From positions 1 through 18,525 of the forward strand of contig CAOMHR010000011.1 in NCBI GenBank assembly GCA_948482865.1: DNA of 18,525 nt. Reading direction: 5' to 3'. The stretch is from Christensenellaceae bacterium (lineage in GTDB: Bacteria; Bacillota; Clostridia; Christensenellales; Borkfalkiaceae). The position numbers and the translations under genes are program-made. The notes under the pieces are model-generated. The model was not told the DNA's origin and made no database searches. It saw only the letters and a list, made by a program, of their open reading frames with translations. This document shows positions 7,782 to 12,922 of the stretch, in pieces (position 1 is the stretch's first letter; each line of letters starts with the position of its first letter).

Positions 7782-7842
7782 GCGGGCAAAAAATAAGGGC
7801 AACCGTCAAAGGTTGCCCGCATACAGTACCCTCAACGGTTGC
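7782..7842 (-). terminator. Terminator/antiterminator-like leader segment before the LRR gene
   Basis: On the minus strand an 8-bp hairpin (7818-7811 with 7804-7797) is followed by TTATTTTTT, a good intrinsic terminator, ending just before the LRR ribosome site. Two rival pairings are also perfect 8-mers: 7842-7835 with 7806-7799, and 7820-7813 with 7789-7782. The second would place the T-run in a loop. The set looks like an attenuator, or else it is simply the terminator of the RNA encoded at 7841-8046. Confidence 0.6.
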
Positions 7843-8046
7843 TTAATACCTTAAATGTTGTTTCCGTATTTGTTAATATTTAAACTACTTACGAAACAAG
7901 GATACAGTAATGCCGTATACTTATGTAAGTAGTTTGTGTAATATTGAATTTTTTTTATACGCAATTGTATACAGAAAAAACCGTATAAAAAAATACGGAC
8001 AAACGGGGAAAATTTAATCTTTCTTCCCATATTCAAGGTATTAAGC
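7841..8046 (-). ncRNA. Candidate structured RNA (leader or small RNA), class not recognised
   Basis: On the minus strand the transcript predicted from the promoter at 8053-8081 would start at about 8046, exactly where a perfect 12-bp closing stem begins (P1: 8046-8035 with 7852-7841). Inside are further pairings: a short hairpin 8028-8024/8010-8006; P2 7999-7991/7871-7863 (9 bp); P3 7990-7982/7961-7953 (9 bp); and P4 7935-7925/7892-7882 (11 bp) with an inner imperfect helix. P1 to P4 nest without conflict, giving a multi-branched fold. There is no convincing coding frame. An alternative hairpin (7998-7993/7986-7981) followed by six Ts could stop transcription early. I do not recognise a known family. 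A decayed element with 12-bp terminal repeats is the main rival reading. Confidence 0.5.
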
Positions 8047-8052
8047 ATAACA

Positions 8053-8081
8053 AGTATATCACGGCGGCGGTTATTTTGCAA
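8053..8081 (-). promoter_or_regulatory. Extended -10 promoter for the LRR leader RNA
   Basis: On the minus strand TTGCAA (8081-8076) and TATACT (8058-8053) are 17 bases apart, and TGA directly precedes the -10, an extended -10 motif. The predicted start is near 8046. The match with the promoter at 10528-10556 extends well beyond the two hexamers. Confidence 0.65.
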
Positions 8082-8130
8082 GCGTTTTACCGCGTCGGCA
8101 AAATACGTCAGATTTCGCCGTTATTATTTA

Positions 8131-8158
8131 TTTTACGTCGCGGTTTAGCCGCTATAAT
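8131..8158 (+). promoter_or_regulatory. Possible promoter for spoIIGA-sigE
   Basis: A perfect TATAAT at 8153-8158 has a poor -35 (TTTTAC at 8131-8136, 16 bases away). The predicted start is near 8165, only a few bases before the ATG at 8169. In B. subtilis the spoIIG promoter is activated by Spo0A and has a poorly placed -35; a weak -35 here is compatible with that, but I found no clear Spo0A box. Confidence 0.4.
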
Positions 8159-8168
8159 ACCTGTTACA

Positions 8169-8948
8169 ATGCAGGTTTACGTTGAACTTGCCGTGGTTGA
8201 AAACTTTTGTATGGACTTCACGCTGCTTTACTGCGCAAAACTGGTTTGCAAAAACCGGGCAAGCGTTTTAAGGGTGGTGGCGGCTTCGGCGCTGGGCGCC
8301 TGCGTTGCCGTGGTGTTTCCGCTGTTCAGGCTGGGCGCGATATGGTCGGTGGCGGTAAAAATACTTTCGGGACTTATAATTTGTTTTTTAGCCGGCAAGT
8401 ATAATTCATTTAAAGCATATGTTAAAATGACCGCCGTATTTATGGGCTTTACCGCGCTTCTTGGTGGCGCGCTTATCGGCGTGTTCTCGCTTGCGGGCTT
8501 GGATTTTCAGAAGGGTTCTGGTTTTATTCTCTCGTCGGTGCCTGTCGGAATACCGTTGTTCGGCGCGCTGCTGACGGTAATTTTCGCAAGAAAATTTGCA
8601 GCCAAACTGAAAAAGGTTGGCAAGACGACGGTCAAGTGCAAGATATTTTCCGGCGGGAAAAGCGTGGAACTTTCGGGCTTTTTCGACAGCGGAAACAAGG
8701 TTTATTATTCGGGACAACCCGTCAGCGTAATTCCTTTGACCGCCGCGCTGAAACTTGTTGACGCGTTAGGAATAAAAGAAGCGGTAAAAATACATACTGT
8801 TGCAGGGAGTAAAAAACTTAAAATATTCACTGCGGACAAGGTTGAAATATACGGCGGCGAAAAGTGCGAAACGGTAAAAAACGTTAAAATAGGAATAAGC
8901 CCCACCGCATGCGGAGCGGTGCTTCATCCCGACCTTATGGAGGAGTAA
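8169..8948 (+). CDS. spoIIGA: Pro-sigma-E processing protease SpoIIGA
   Basis: SpoIIGA is the membrane aspartic protease that cuts the pro-sequence from sigma-E in the mother cell after a signal from the forespore. The 259-residue product has an N-terminal half with about five membrane helices (to about 140) and a soluble C-terminal protease domain. The catalytic motif is visible as FFDSGN (171-176, Asp173), corresponding to the DSGN motif of B. subtilis (Asp183). The N-terminus MQVYVELAVVENFCMDFTLL aligns with the family start, so the ATG at 8169 was taken and in-frame codons further upstream were rejected. No Shine-Dalgarno precedes it. The length is shorter than in B. subtilis (309). Its stop codon directly abuts the sigE start, and its substrate is encoded next to it. 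Confidence 0.92.
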   Translation: MQVYVELAVVENFCMDFTLLYCAKLVCKNRASVLRVVAASALGACVAVVFPLFRLGAIWSVAVKILSGLIICFLAGKYNSFKAYVKMTAVFMGFTALLGGALIGVFSLAGLDFQKGSGFILSSVPVGIPLFGALLTVIFARKFAAKLKKVGKTTVKCKIFSGGKSVELSGFFDSGNKVYYSGQPVSVIPLTAALKLVDALGIKEAVKIHTVAGSKKLKIFTADKVEIYGGEKCETVKNVKIGISPTACGAVLHPDLMEE

Positions 8949-9644
8949 ATGTTTGATAAAATAAAAAAACTGCTTGCCCTGATTTTAGGCAGAAACACGC
9001 TCGATTACATATGCGGCACGGAGGCGCTTCCTTTGCCCTTTTCGCAGGAAGAAGAGAGCGACAAAATTTCGCTTCTGGAAAGCGGCGACGAACGCGCGAA
9101 AGCCGAACTGGTAGAACATAACCTGCGCCTTGTCGTTTACATAGCCAAAAAGTTCGAAGGCGCGGGAGTGGACGGCGACGACCTTGTGTCCGTGGGAACA
9201 ATCGGGCTTATAAAGGCTATAAACTCATTCAAATCGGAAAAGAATATAAAACTTGCGACTTACGCTTCGCGCTGTATCGAAAACGAAATTCTGATGTATC
9301 TCAGAAGAATGTCGCGCCTTAAACAGGAAGTGAGCTTTGACGAGCCTTTGAATACCGACTGGGAAGGCAACGAGCTGCTGCTTTCAGACGTTATGGGCAC
9401 GGACGCGGATTCGGTCTACTCCGATATCGAAGGCGGGGTGGAGCGCGAACTTTTAAGGGCTTCCCTTTCAAAACTTTCCCAGCGAGAACAGAAAATTATG
9501 CGTATGCGCTTTGCATTGGACGGCGGCGAAGAGATGACCCAAAAGGACGTTGCGGACAAACTCGGTATTTCGCAAAGCTATATTTCACGCCTTGAAAAAA
9601 AGATAATTTCCAAACTTAAAAAGGACATTTCAAAACAGATTTAA
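8949..9644 (+). CDS. sigE: RNA polymerase sporulation sigma factor SigE (pro-sigma-E)
   Basis: Early mother-cell sigma factor, made as an inactive precursor. The 231-residue protein closely follows B. subtilis SigE: an amphipathic N-terminal pro-sequence; region 2 with NLRLVVYIAKKFE and LATYASRCIENEILMYLRR; then VSFDEPLNTDWEGNELLLSD; and the region 4 helix-turn-helix KDVADKLGISQSYISRLEKK. Aligning GTEALP (23-28) with GSEALP of B. subtilis puts the likely SpoIIGA cut near residue 19-20, so the pro-sequence is about eight residues shorter than in Bacillus. GGAGG at 8939-8943 lies five bases before the ATG, inside the end of spoIIGA, so the two genes are translationally coupled. Confidence 0.97.
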   Translation: MFDKIKKLLALILGRNTLDYICGTEALPLPFSQEEESDKISLLESGDERAKAELVEHNLRLVVYIAKKFEGAGVDGDDLVSVGTIGLIKAINSFKSEKNIKLATYASRCIENEILMYLRRMSRLKQEVSFDEPLNTDWEGNELLLSDVMGTDADSVYSDIEGGVERELLRASLSKLSQREQKIMRMRFALDGGEEMTQKDVADKLGISQSYISRLEKKIISKLKKDISKQI

Positions 9645-9652
9645 TACATATA

Positions 9653-9694
9653 TTTCCCCTTGGTGTTTTAAGTACATACAAAAAAAGGGGGAAA
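9653..9694 (+). promoter_or_regulatory. Hairpin that could mask the sigG ribosome-binding site
   Basis: TTTCCCCTT at 9653-9661 can pair with AAGGGG(G)AAA at 9685-9694 (nine pairs, one bulged G). The right arm is the sigG Shine-Dalgarno (AAGGGGG, eight bases before the ATG). A transcript reading in from sigE would contain both arms and could be poorly translated, whereas one starting inside the loop would not. CATACAA at 9675-9681 resembles a sigma-G -10, but no matching -35 is seen. Confidence 0.4.
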
Positions 9695-9699
9695 ACCGT

Positions 9700-10470
9700 A
9701 TGTTACAAAAAGTAGTTATCTGCGGCGTGGATACGTCGGGGTTACCGCTGTTGAATTCTAAAGAGCAGGAAGAACTGATGATAAAATTAAAGGGCGGCGA
9801 CAATGCCGCGCGTGAAAAATTTATCGTCGGCAATATGCGACTTGTGCTGTCGCTGGTGCGCAGGTTCTGGGCGAAAAACGCAAACGCGGACGACGTTTTT
9901 CAGGCGGGTTGCGTGGGGCTTATCAAGGCGATTGACAACTTCGATATTTCGGTGGGGGTTAAATTTTCGACCTACGCCGTGCCTATGATATTGGGCGAAA
10001 TCAAAAGGTATTTAAGGGACGGAAACAGTCTGCGCGTTTCGCGCTCGATACGCGACACGGCGTATCAGGTTCTGAAAGTGCGCGAAAAGCTGGAAGCGGA
10101 CGACGAAGAAGTAACCTATGACAAAATAGCAAAGGAAATGAACATCGCCGTATCGGAAGTGGCTTACGCTCTGGACGCGATTTCCGACCCCGTATCGCTG
10201 TACGAACCCGTTTACAATAAGTCGGGCGATACGCTGCTTTTAATGGACCAGATATTCGACACCAAGAACAACGACGAAGTGTGGACGGAAAAAGCGGCTC
10301 TGTACGAAGCTATTTCAAGGCTTGAAGGCAGAGAGAAAAAGATACTGTTTTTGCGGTATTTCGAAGGAAAGACCCAGACTGAAATTTCGCAGGAAGTGGG
10401 GATATCGCAGGCGCAGGTATCGCGTCTGGAAAAGACCGCATTAAAACAGATTAAATCGTGTATATCGTAA
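9700..10470 (+). CDS. sigG: RNA polymerase sporulation sigma factor SigG
   Basis: Late forespore sigma factor. The 256-residue product matches SigG of B. subtilis (260) along its length. The N-terminus VVICGVDTSGLPLLNSKEQ is characteristic of SigG and separates it from SigF. Region 2 reads NMRLVLSLVRRFW and VKFSTYAVPMILGEIKRYLR; region 3 contains LRVSRSIRDTAYQVLKVRE and DPVSLYEPVYN; region 4 ends with GKTQTEISQEVGISQAQVSR. A strong ribosome site (AAGGGGG, 9685-9691) lies eight bases before the ATG. It follows sigE after 55 bases, the conserved order spoIIGA-sigE-sigG. In B. subtilis sigG has its own forespore promoter plus read-through from sigE; here a separate promoter could not be identified with confidence. 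Confidence 0.97.
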   Translation: MLQKVVICGVDTSGLPLLNSKEQEELMIKLKGGDNAAREKFIVGNMRLVLSLVRRFWAKNANADDVFQAGCVGLIKAIDNFDISVGVKFSTYAVPMILGEIKRYLRDGNSLRVSRSIRDTAYQVLKVREKLEADDEEVTYDKIAKEMNIAVSEVAYALDAISDPVSLYEPVYNKSGDTLLLMDQIFDTKNNDEVWTEKAALYEAISRLEGREKKILFLRYFEGKTQTEISQEVGISQAQVSRLEKTALKQIKSCIS

Positions 10471-10471
10471 C

Positions 10472-10503
10472 AAAAAGCGAACGGCAAACCCGTTCGCTTT
10501 TTT
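10472..10503 (+). terminator. Intrinsic terminator after sigG
   Basis: A stem of 8 GC-rich pairs extended by A-T pairs (10472-10484 with 10490-10502), loop CAAAC, and a T-run at 10498-10503, immediately after the sigG stop. Confidence 0.92.
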
Positions 10504-10527
10504 ATATAGCGGAGAGCGTTTTTATCG

Positions 10528-10556
10528 TTGCAAAATAAAACGTGTTGTGTTATACT
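10528..10556 (+). promoter_or_regulatory. Extended -10 promoter for the CvpA-like gene
   Basis: TTGCAA at 10528-10533 and TATACT at 10551-10556 are 17 bases apart, with TGT directly before the -10. The predicted start is near 10563, leaving a leader of about 80 bases before the ATG at 10644. The element shares most of its sequence with the minus-strand promoter at 8053-8081. Confidence 0.7.
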
Positions 10557-10643
10557 TTTTATGCGCTTTACAAAAATACATACAAGTGAATAATTTTTTT
10601 ACAAAGCGGCAACAATCAATTAAAACTAATCAAGGAGCGGCAT

Positions 10644-11231
10644 ATGATTCTTGCGGATTGGATTGCAATAGCGGTGGTTGCCGTATTTATATTAATAGGT
10701 GCGCTTGTAGGCTTCGGCAAGGGGCTTAAATTTTTCACGGGCGGAATTTTCGGGATTATCATTTCCATACTCGTCTGCTATCTGGTGGGCGGTCTGGTTC
10801 TGGAAATTCCCTTTGTTCACGATATTCTCGAAAAGTTTATTCAGGCGCTTACCGATAAGAACAAGTTCTGCGATTTCCTGTTAAAAATTCATATTGAAAT
10901 TATCGTTTACTATATAGTACTGTTCATAATAGTTTCGGCTTTGCGCGTTCTCATAGTGTTCCTGTTAAAGCGCATTATGGAAATAAATAATCCTGTATTT
11001 AAAGTGGTAAACAGGTTTTTGGGGATTTTCTTCTTCCTTATTGTTGCAATTTTATTGACCCTTTTCGTGTTCCAGATAATTTACTGGATAGGCGGCACAA
11101 CTTACGAAGACTTTCATAAAACTCTTGCGGGCAGCTTTTTCAAACTCGATAAACTGCTTGAAGCGAACCCGCTGGCTTCCCTTCCCGACTGGTTCAGAGA
11201 AAATTTTACCCATCAGGTACCCAACGGCTGA
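10644..11231 (+). CDS. CvpA-family membrane protein
   Basis: A 195-residue hydrophobic protein with about four membrane helices (roughly 5-24, 29-52, 84-107, 130-152). The opening DWIAIAVVAVFILIGALVG followed by GFGKGL resembles the CvpA (colicin V production) family, whose members are small four-helix proteins of uncertain function, linked to envelope homeostasis in other bacteria. AAGGAG at 10632-10637 lies six bases before the ATG. The gene has its own promoter and a terminator-like hairpin after it. It sits between sigG and ylmC, where B. subtilis has ylmA, so it is not part of the conserved order. No catalytic residues are apparent. Family assignment rests on topology and the first helix pair, so it is moderately sure. 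Confidence 0.65.
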   Translation: MILADWIAIAVVAVFILIGALVGFGKGLKFFTGGIFGIIISILVCYLVGGLVLEIPFVHDILEKFIQALTDKNKFCDFLLKIHIEIIVYYIVLFIIVSALRVLIVFLLKRIMEINNPVFKVVNRFLGIFFFLIVAILLTLFVFQIIYWIGGTTYEDFHKTLAGSFFKLDKLLEANPLASLPDWFRENFTHQVPNG

Positions 11232-11241
11232 ATTAATTACG

Positions 11242-11283
11242 GCGGCAGGACTTAAAATTAAGTCCTGCCGCATATATTATTTT
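11242..11283 (+). terminator. Hairpin between the CvpA-like gene and ylmC
   Basis: A 13-bp perfect stem (11242-11254 with 11259-11271), loop AAAT, followed by an A/T-mixed tail with a final TTATTTT. The tail is weaker than a normal T-run, and the ylmC ATG follows at 11284, so partial read-through into ylmC is likely. Confidence 0.6.
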
Positions 11284-11631
11284 ATGGACTTTTTATATTC
11301 CGAACTCAAACAAAAGGAAGTAATAGGGTTAAACGACGGAAAGCATCTCGGCAAAGTTTGCGACCTTTCGTTTTCCTTTCCCGAAAATAATATTTTAGGC
11401 TTTTACGTAACGGGCTGCAAGGGCTTTAAATTTACCCGCCAAAACGAATTTATTCCCATTAAAAATGTGGTAAAAATAGGCGAAGACGCAATACTTGTCA
11501 AATTTGAAAATAAGCCCGACTGTCCGCCGCCGCCAAAGGGCAGACCGCCGAAAAGCTGTCAGCCGCCTTGCCCGCCGCCCTGCCCGCCGCAAAATGCGTA
11601 CGACAGGCGCAGTTACGACGAGTACGAATAA
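11284..11631 (+). CDS. ylmC: YlmC/YmxH-family PRC-barrel sporulation-associated protein with Pro/Cys-rich tail
   Basis: Residues 1-76 are a PRC-barrel domain of the YlmC/YmxH type: LYSELKQKEVIGLNDGKHLG (4-23), VCDLSFSF (25-32), GFYVTGCKG, then FIPIKNVVKIGEDAILVKF (56-74). Bacillus ylmC and ymxH are small proteins of this family; ylmC lies downstream of sigG there too, supporting the assignment. The usual family length is about 80-90 residues; here a tail of about 39 residues follows, rich in proline with Cys80, 92, 96 and 100 and ending in a Tyr/Asp/Glu stretch. No Shine-Dalgarno is visible: the ATG comes 13 bases after a stable hairpin. Longer in-frame starts within the previous gene were rejected because they lack homology. 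The precise role is unknown. Confidence 0.8.
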   Translation: MDFLYSELKQKEVIGLNDGKHLGKVCDLSFSFPENNILGFYVTGCKGFKFTRQNEFIPIKNVVKIGEDAILVKFENKPDCPPPPKGRPPKSCQPPCPPPCPPQNAYDRRSYDEYE

Positions 11632-11636
11632 AATAT

Positions 11637-11675
11637 CCGCCGCCCGAACTTTTCGTTTCGGGCGGCGGTTTAATT
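11637..11675. terminator. Bidirectional terminator between ylmC and the DUF4363 gene
   Basis: A 12-bp perfect GC-rich stem (11637-11648 with 11657-11668) with an eight-base loop, flanked by T-rich sequence on the right and A/T sequence on the left. It lies between two convergent genes and probably serves both. Confidence 0.75.
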
Positions 11676-11689
11676 TGTCCTGAGAGTAA

Positions 11690-12067
11690 TTAAAATATAT
11701 TTTCAAGCCTTACCGTGTATGAGCCGGGCAGAGCGCTTGCGATTTCTTTTAAAACTTCAAGTTTGCAAAGCGCCCCGTCGTAATCGCCGGTGTAGATGAG
11801 TCCGCAGGTTTCGTTAAGCCAGTAGTCCACGTACGAAATATCGTTGTGCGGTACAAAAATGTGCAGTTTGCTCTTTTTATCCTGCCACATTTTTTTTACG
11901 GCGTAACCGTCTTCGCGGTTGGCGGTTTCGTCTTCTACTTTTTTGTATAAGGTGTCTATAGCCCCGCCGAATTCGTCAAACTGTCTGTTTAAGTAAATTT
12001 CAACACAGATAAAAAGCGCAAGACACAAGGCGATTGCGGTGAGCGTATAAATTACCGATTTTACCAT
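11690..12067 (-). CDS. DUF4363-family membrane-anchored protein
   Basis: A 125-residue protein with one N-terminal membrane helix (about 5-26) and a helical domain of mixed charge outside it. The pattern (short anchor, region QFDEFGGAIDTLYKKVE, later SYVDYWLNETCGLIYTGD and a final helix) fits DUF4363, a family commonly encoded beside DUF421 genes in Clostridia. Its ATG overlaps the stop of the DUF421 gene by seven bases (ATGGTAA), so the two are co-translated and probably act together. No function is established. The bidirectional hairpin at 11637-11675 would end the transcript. Confidence 0.75.
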   Translation of the reverse strand: MVKSVIYTLTAIALCLALFICVEIYLNRQFDEFGGAIDTLYKKVEDETANREDGYAVKKMWQDKKSKLHIFVPHNDISYVDYWLNETCGLIYTGDYDGALCKLEVLKEIASALPGSYTVRLENIF

Positions 12068-12735
12068 TGCCCGTTCACCCCTAATTTTAAAATCTTGTAT
12101 TTTTCGCCCTTTTTCTGGAAGTAGACTCTGCCTTCCGAGTTAACCGTCATAACGACAACCTGTTTTGGCTTGGCTTTCTGTTCGGTTAAAAATCCGTTCA
12201 GCTCTTCGCGGTCTATGCCCGCTTTTTTAAGATTTTTATCGTCCACGGTTCCGCTCTCTATCAAAGTCAGCGACAGGGAAGAAGTGGACTTGTCGGGGTT
12301 TTCCAGTGCTGAAAAACTACCGTTGGCTTCGTACAGACCGTAGTACACGTCGTCGAGAGCAAAGTAACCTGCGGCGCGCATACTTTCTATAAGGTCGCTC
12401 ACGTCAAGGTTGTTTTTTCTGAGTTCGCGTTCGACTACGCCGTCGCGGTTTATCACTATGGAAGGCGACCCGCAGATGACAGTCTTCATAGGCTTAAACC
12501 ACAAATCCAGAAGCCATACAATCTGGTGCAGGACGAATATCGCCACAATCGCAATTACGCCGTATAAGAGCGGGATGGAAGTGTCCGCCATCGGTATACA
12601 GGCAAGTTCTGCAATTACGAGAGTAATTACAAACTCAAAGGGCTGCATTTCGCCTATCTGGCTTTTGCCCATAAGGCGCATTATAAACAAAAGGGTAATA
12701 AAAATAACCGTCGTGCGGATAAATATAAGAGCCAT
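12061..12735 (-). CDS. DUF421 (YetF/YcaP-like) membrane protein
   Basis: A 224-residue protein of normal length for the family (YetF about 230). Three N-terminal membrane helices (to about 85) include the signature MGKSQIGEMQPFEFVITLVI (20-39) followed by AELACIPMAD. The cytosolic part contains PSIVINRDGVVERELRKNN and DVSDLIESMRAAGYFALDDV, the typical DUF421 core, and ends with a small beta domain. Some DUF421 proteins in spore formers associate with the spore inner membrane; whether this one does is inference. The ATG at 12735 was chosen because helix 1 begins there; an in-frame extension upstream would run through the folate riboswitch into folC on the other strand. No Shine-Dalgarno is seen. 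Confidence 0.88.
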   Translation of the reverse strand: MALIFIRTTVIFITLLFIMRLMGKSQIGEMQPFEFVITLVIAELACIPMADTSIPLLYGVIAIVAIFVLHQIVWLLDLWFKPMKTVICGSPSIVINRDGVVERELRKNNLDVSDLIESMRAAGYFALDDVYYGLYEANGSFSALENPDKSTSSLSLTLIESGTVDDKNLKKAGIDREELNGFLTEQKAKPKQVVVMTVNSEGRVYFQKKGEKYKILKLGVNGQW

Positions 12736-12769
12736 AATATAAGTATTTTCAAAATAAGGCTTTATATTC

Positions 12770-12798
12770 TTGATTTGGCGCGGCGCGGGTGTTATAAT
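12770..12798 (+). promoter_or_regulatory. Extended -10 sigma-A promoter of the folate operon
   Basis: TTGATT at 12770-12775 and a perfect TATAAT at 12793-12798 are 17 bases apart, with TGT directly before the -10. The predicted start (about 12805) coincides with the first base of the riboswitch P1 stem. Confidence 0.8.
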
Positions 12799-12804
12799 TA
12801 AAAA

Positions 12805-12880
12805 GCACTGATGCGTAAAGTGTCGGCGGTTGGACGTCCGCCGAACGAAAGGCTTTTGCCTGCGGTTGAGGTGCGCGTCC
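12805..12880 (+). promoter_or_regulatory. Tetrahydrofolate (THF) riboswitch aptamer
   Basis: The order of conserved pieces matches the THF-I riboswitch: GCGTAAAGTG (12813-12822), a 7-bp P3 stem (12823-12829 with 12838-12844) capped by TTGGACGT, then ACGAAA (12845-12850), a P4 hairpin GGC-TTTT-GCC (12851-12860) and TGCGGTTGA (12861-12869). GCAC at 12805-12808 pairs with GTGC at 12871-12874 as P1. THF riboswitches are known upstream of folC, folE, folT and folQPBK in Firmicutes, and here the next gene is folC. GGTGC (12870-12874) can instead pair with GCGCC (12902-12906) in the terminator stem, giving a simple model: THF bound, P1 forms, terminator forms, operon off. Confidence 0.88.
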
Positions 12881-12902
12881 TTAAAACTTATTTTTTTACG
12901 GG

Positions 12903-12922
12903 CGCCGTTCGGCGTTTTTTTT
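12903..12922 (+). terminator. Riboswitch expression-platform terminator before folC
   Basis: CGCC-GTTC-GGCG (12903-12914) followed by eight Ts (12915-12922), ending directly at the folC ATG. The stem is short but very GC-rich. Its left arm overlaps the sequence that can pair with the 3' side of the riboswitch P1. Confidence 0.8.

Noticed and set aside
7820..7822. ATG start for the LRR protein 21 codons upstream
   Set aside because: It would translate a terminator hairpin and put a non-signal segment before the signal peptide; the TTG at 7759 has a good ribosome site.
7841..8046. MITE or insertion-sequence remnant with 12-bp terminal inverted repeats
   Set aside because: No target-site duplication in the flanks, and the internal pairings nest as an RNA fold starting at a promoter. 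Not fully excluded.
7851..8081. Minus-strand frame of 76 codons covering the LRR leader
   Set aside because: No ribosome site, no recognisable protein pattern, and the frame starts within the promoter. The stretch is better explained by nested inverted repeats.
8082..8152. Spo0A boxes upstream of spoIIGA
   Set aside because: The best matches to TTGTCGAA have two or more mismatches and no consistent position relative to the -10.
9644..9681. Sigma-F or sigma-G promoter directly before sigG (ATACATA and CATACAA)
   Set aside because: The spacing between the two parts is about 24 bases, too long, and no -35 is found at 15-18 bases.
12741..12769. Possible sigma-G promoter for the DUF421 gene on the minus strand (GAATA-N17-AATACTT)
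   Set aside because: The -10 lacks the leading C, and the transcript would start at or inside the ATG. Too weak to call, though forespore expression would be interesting.
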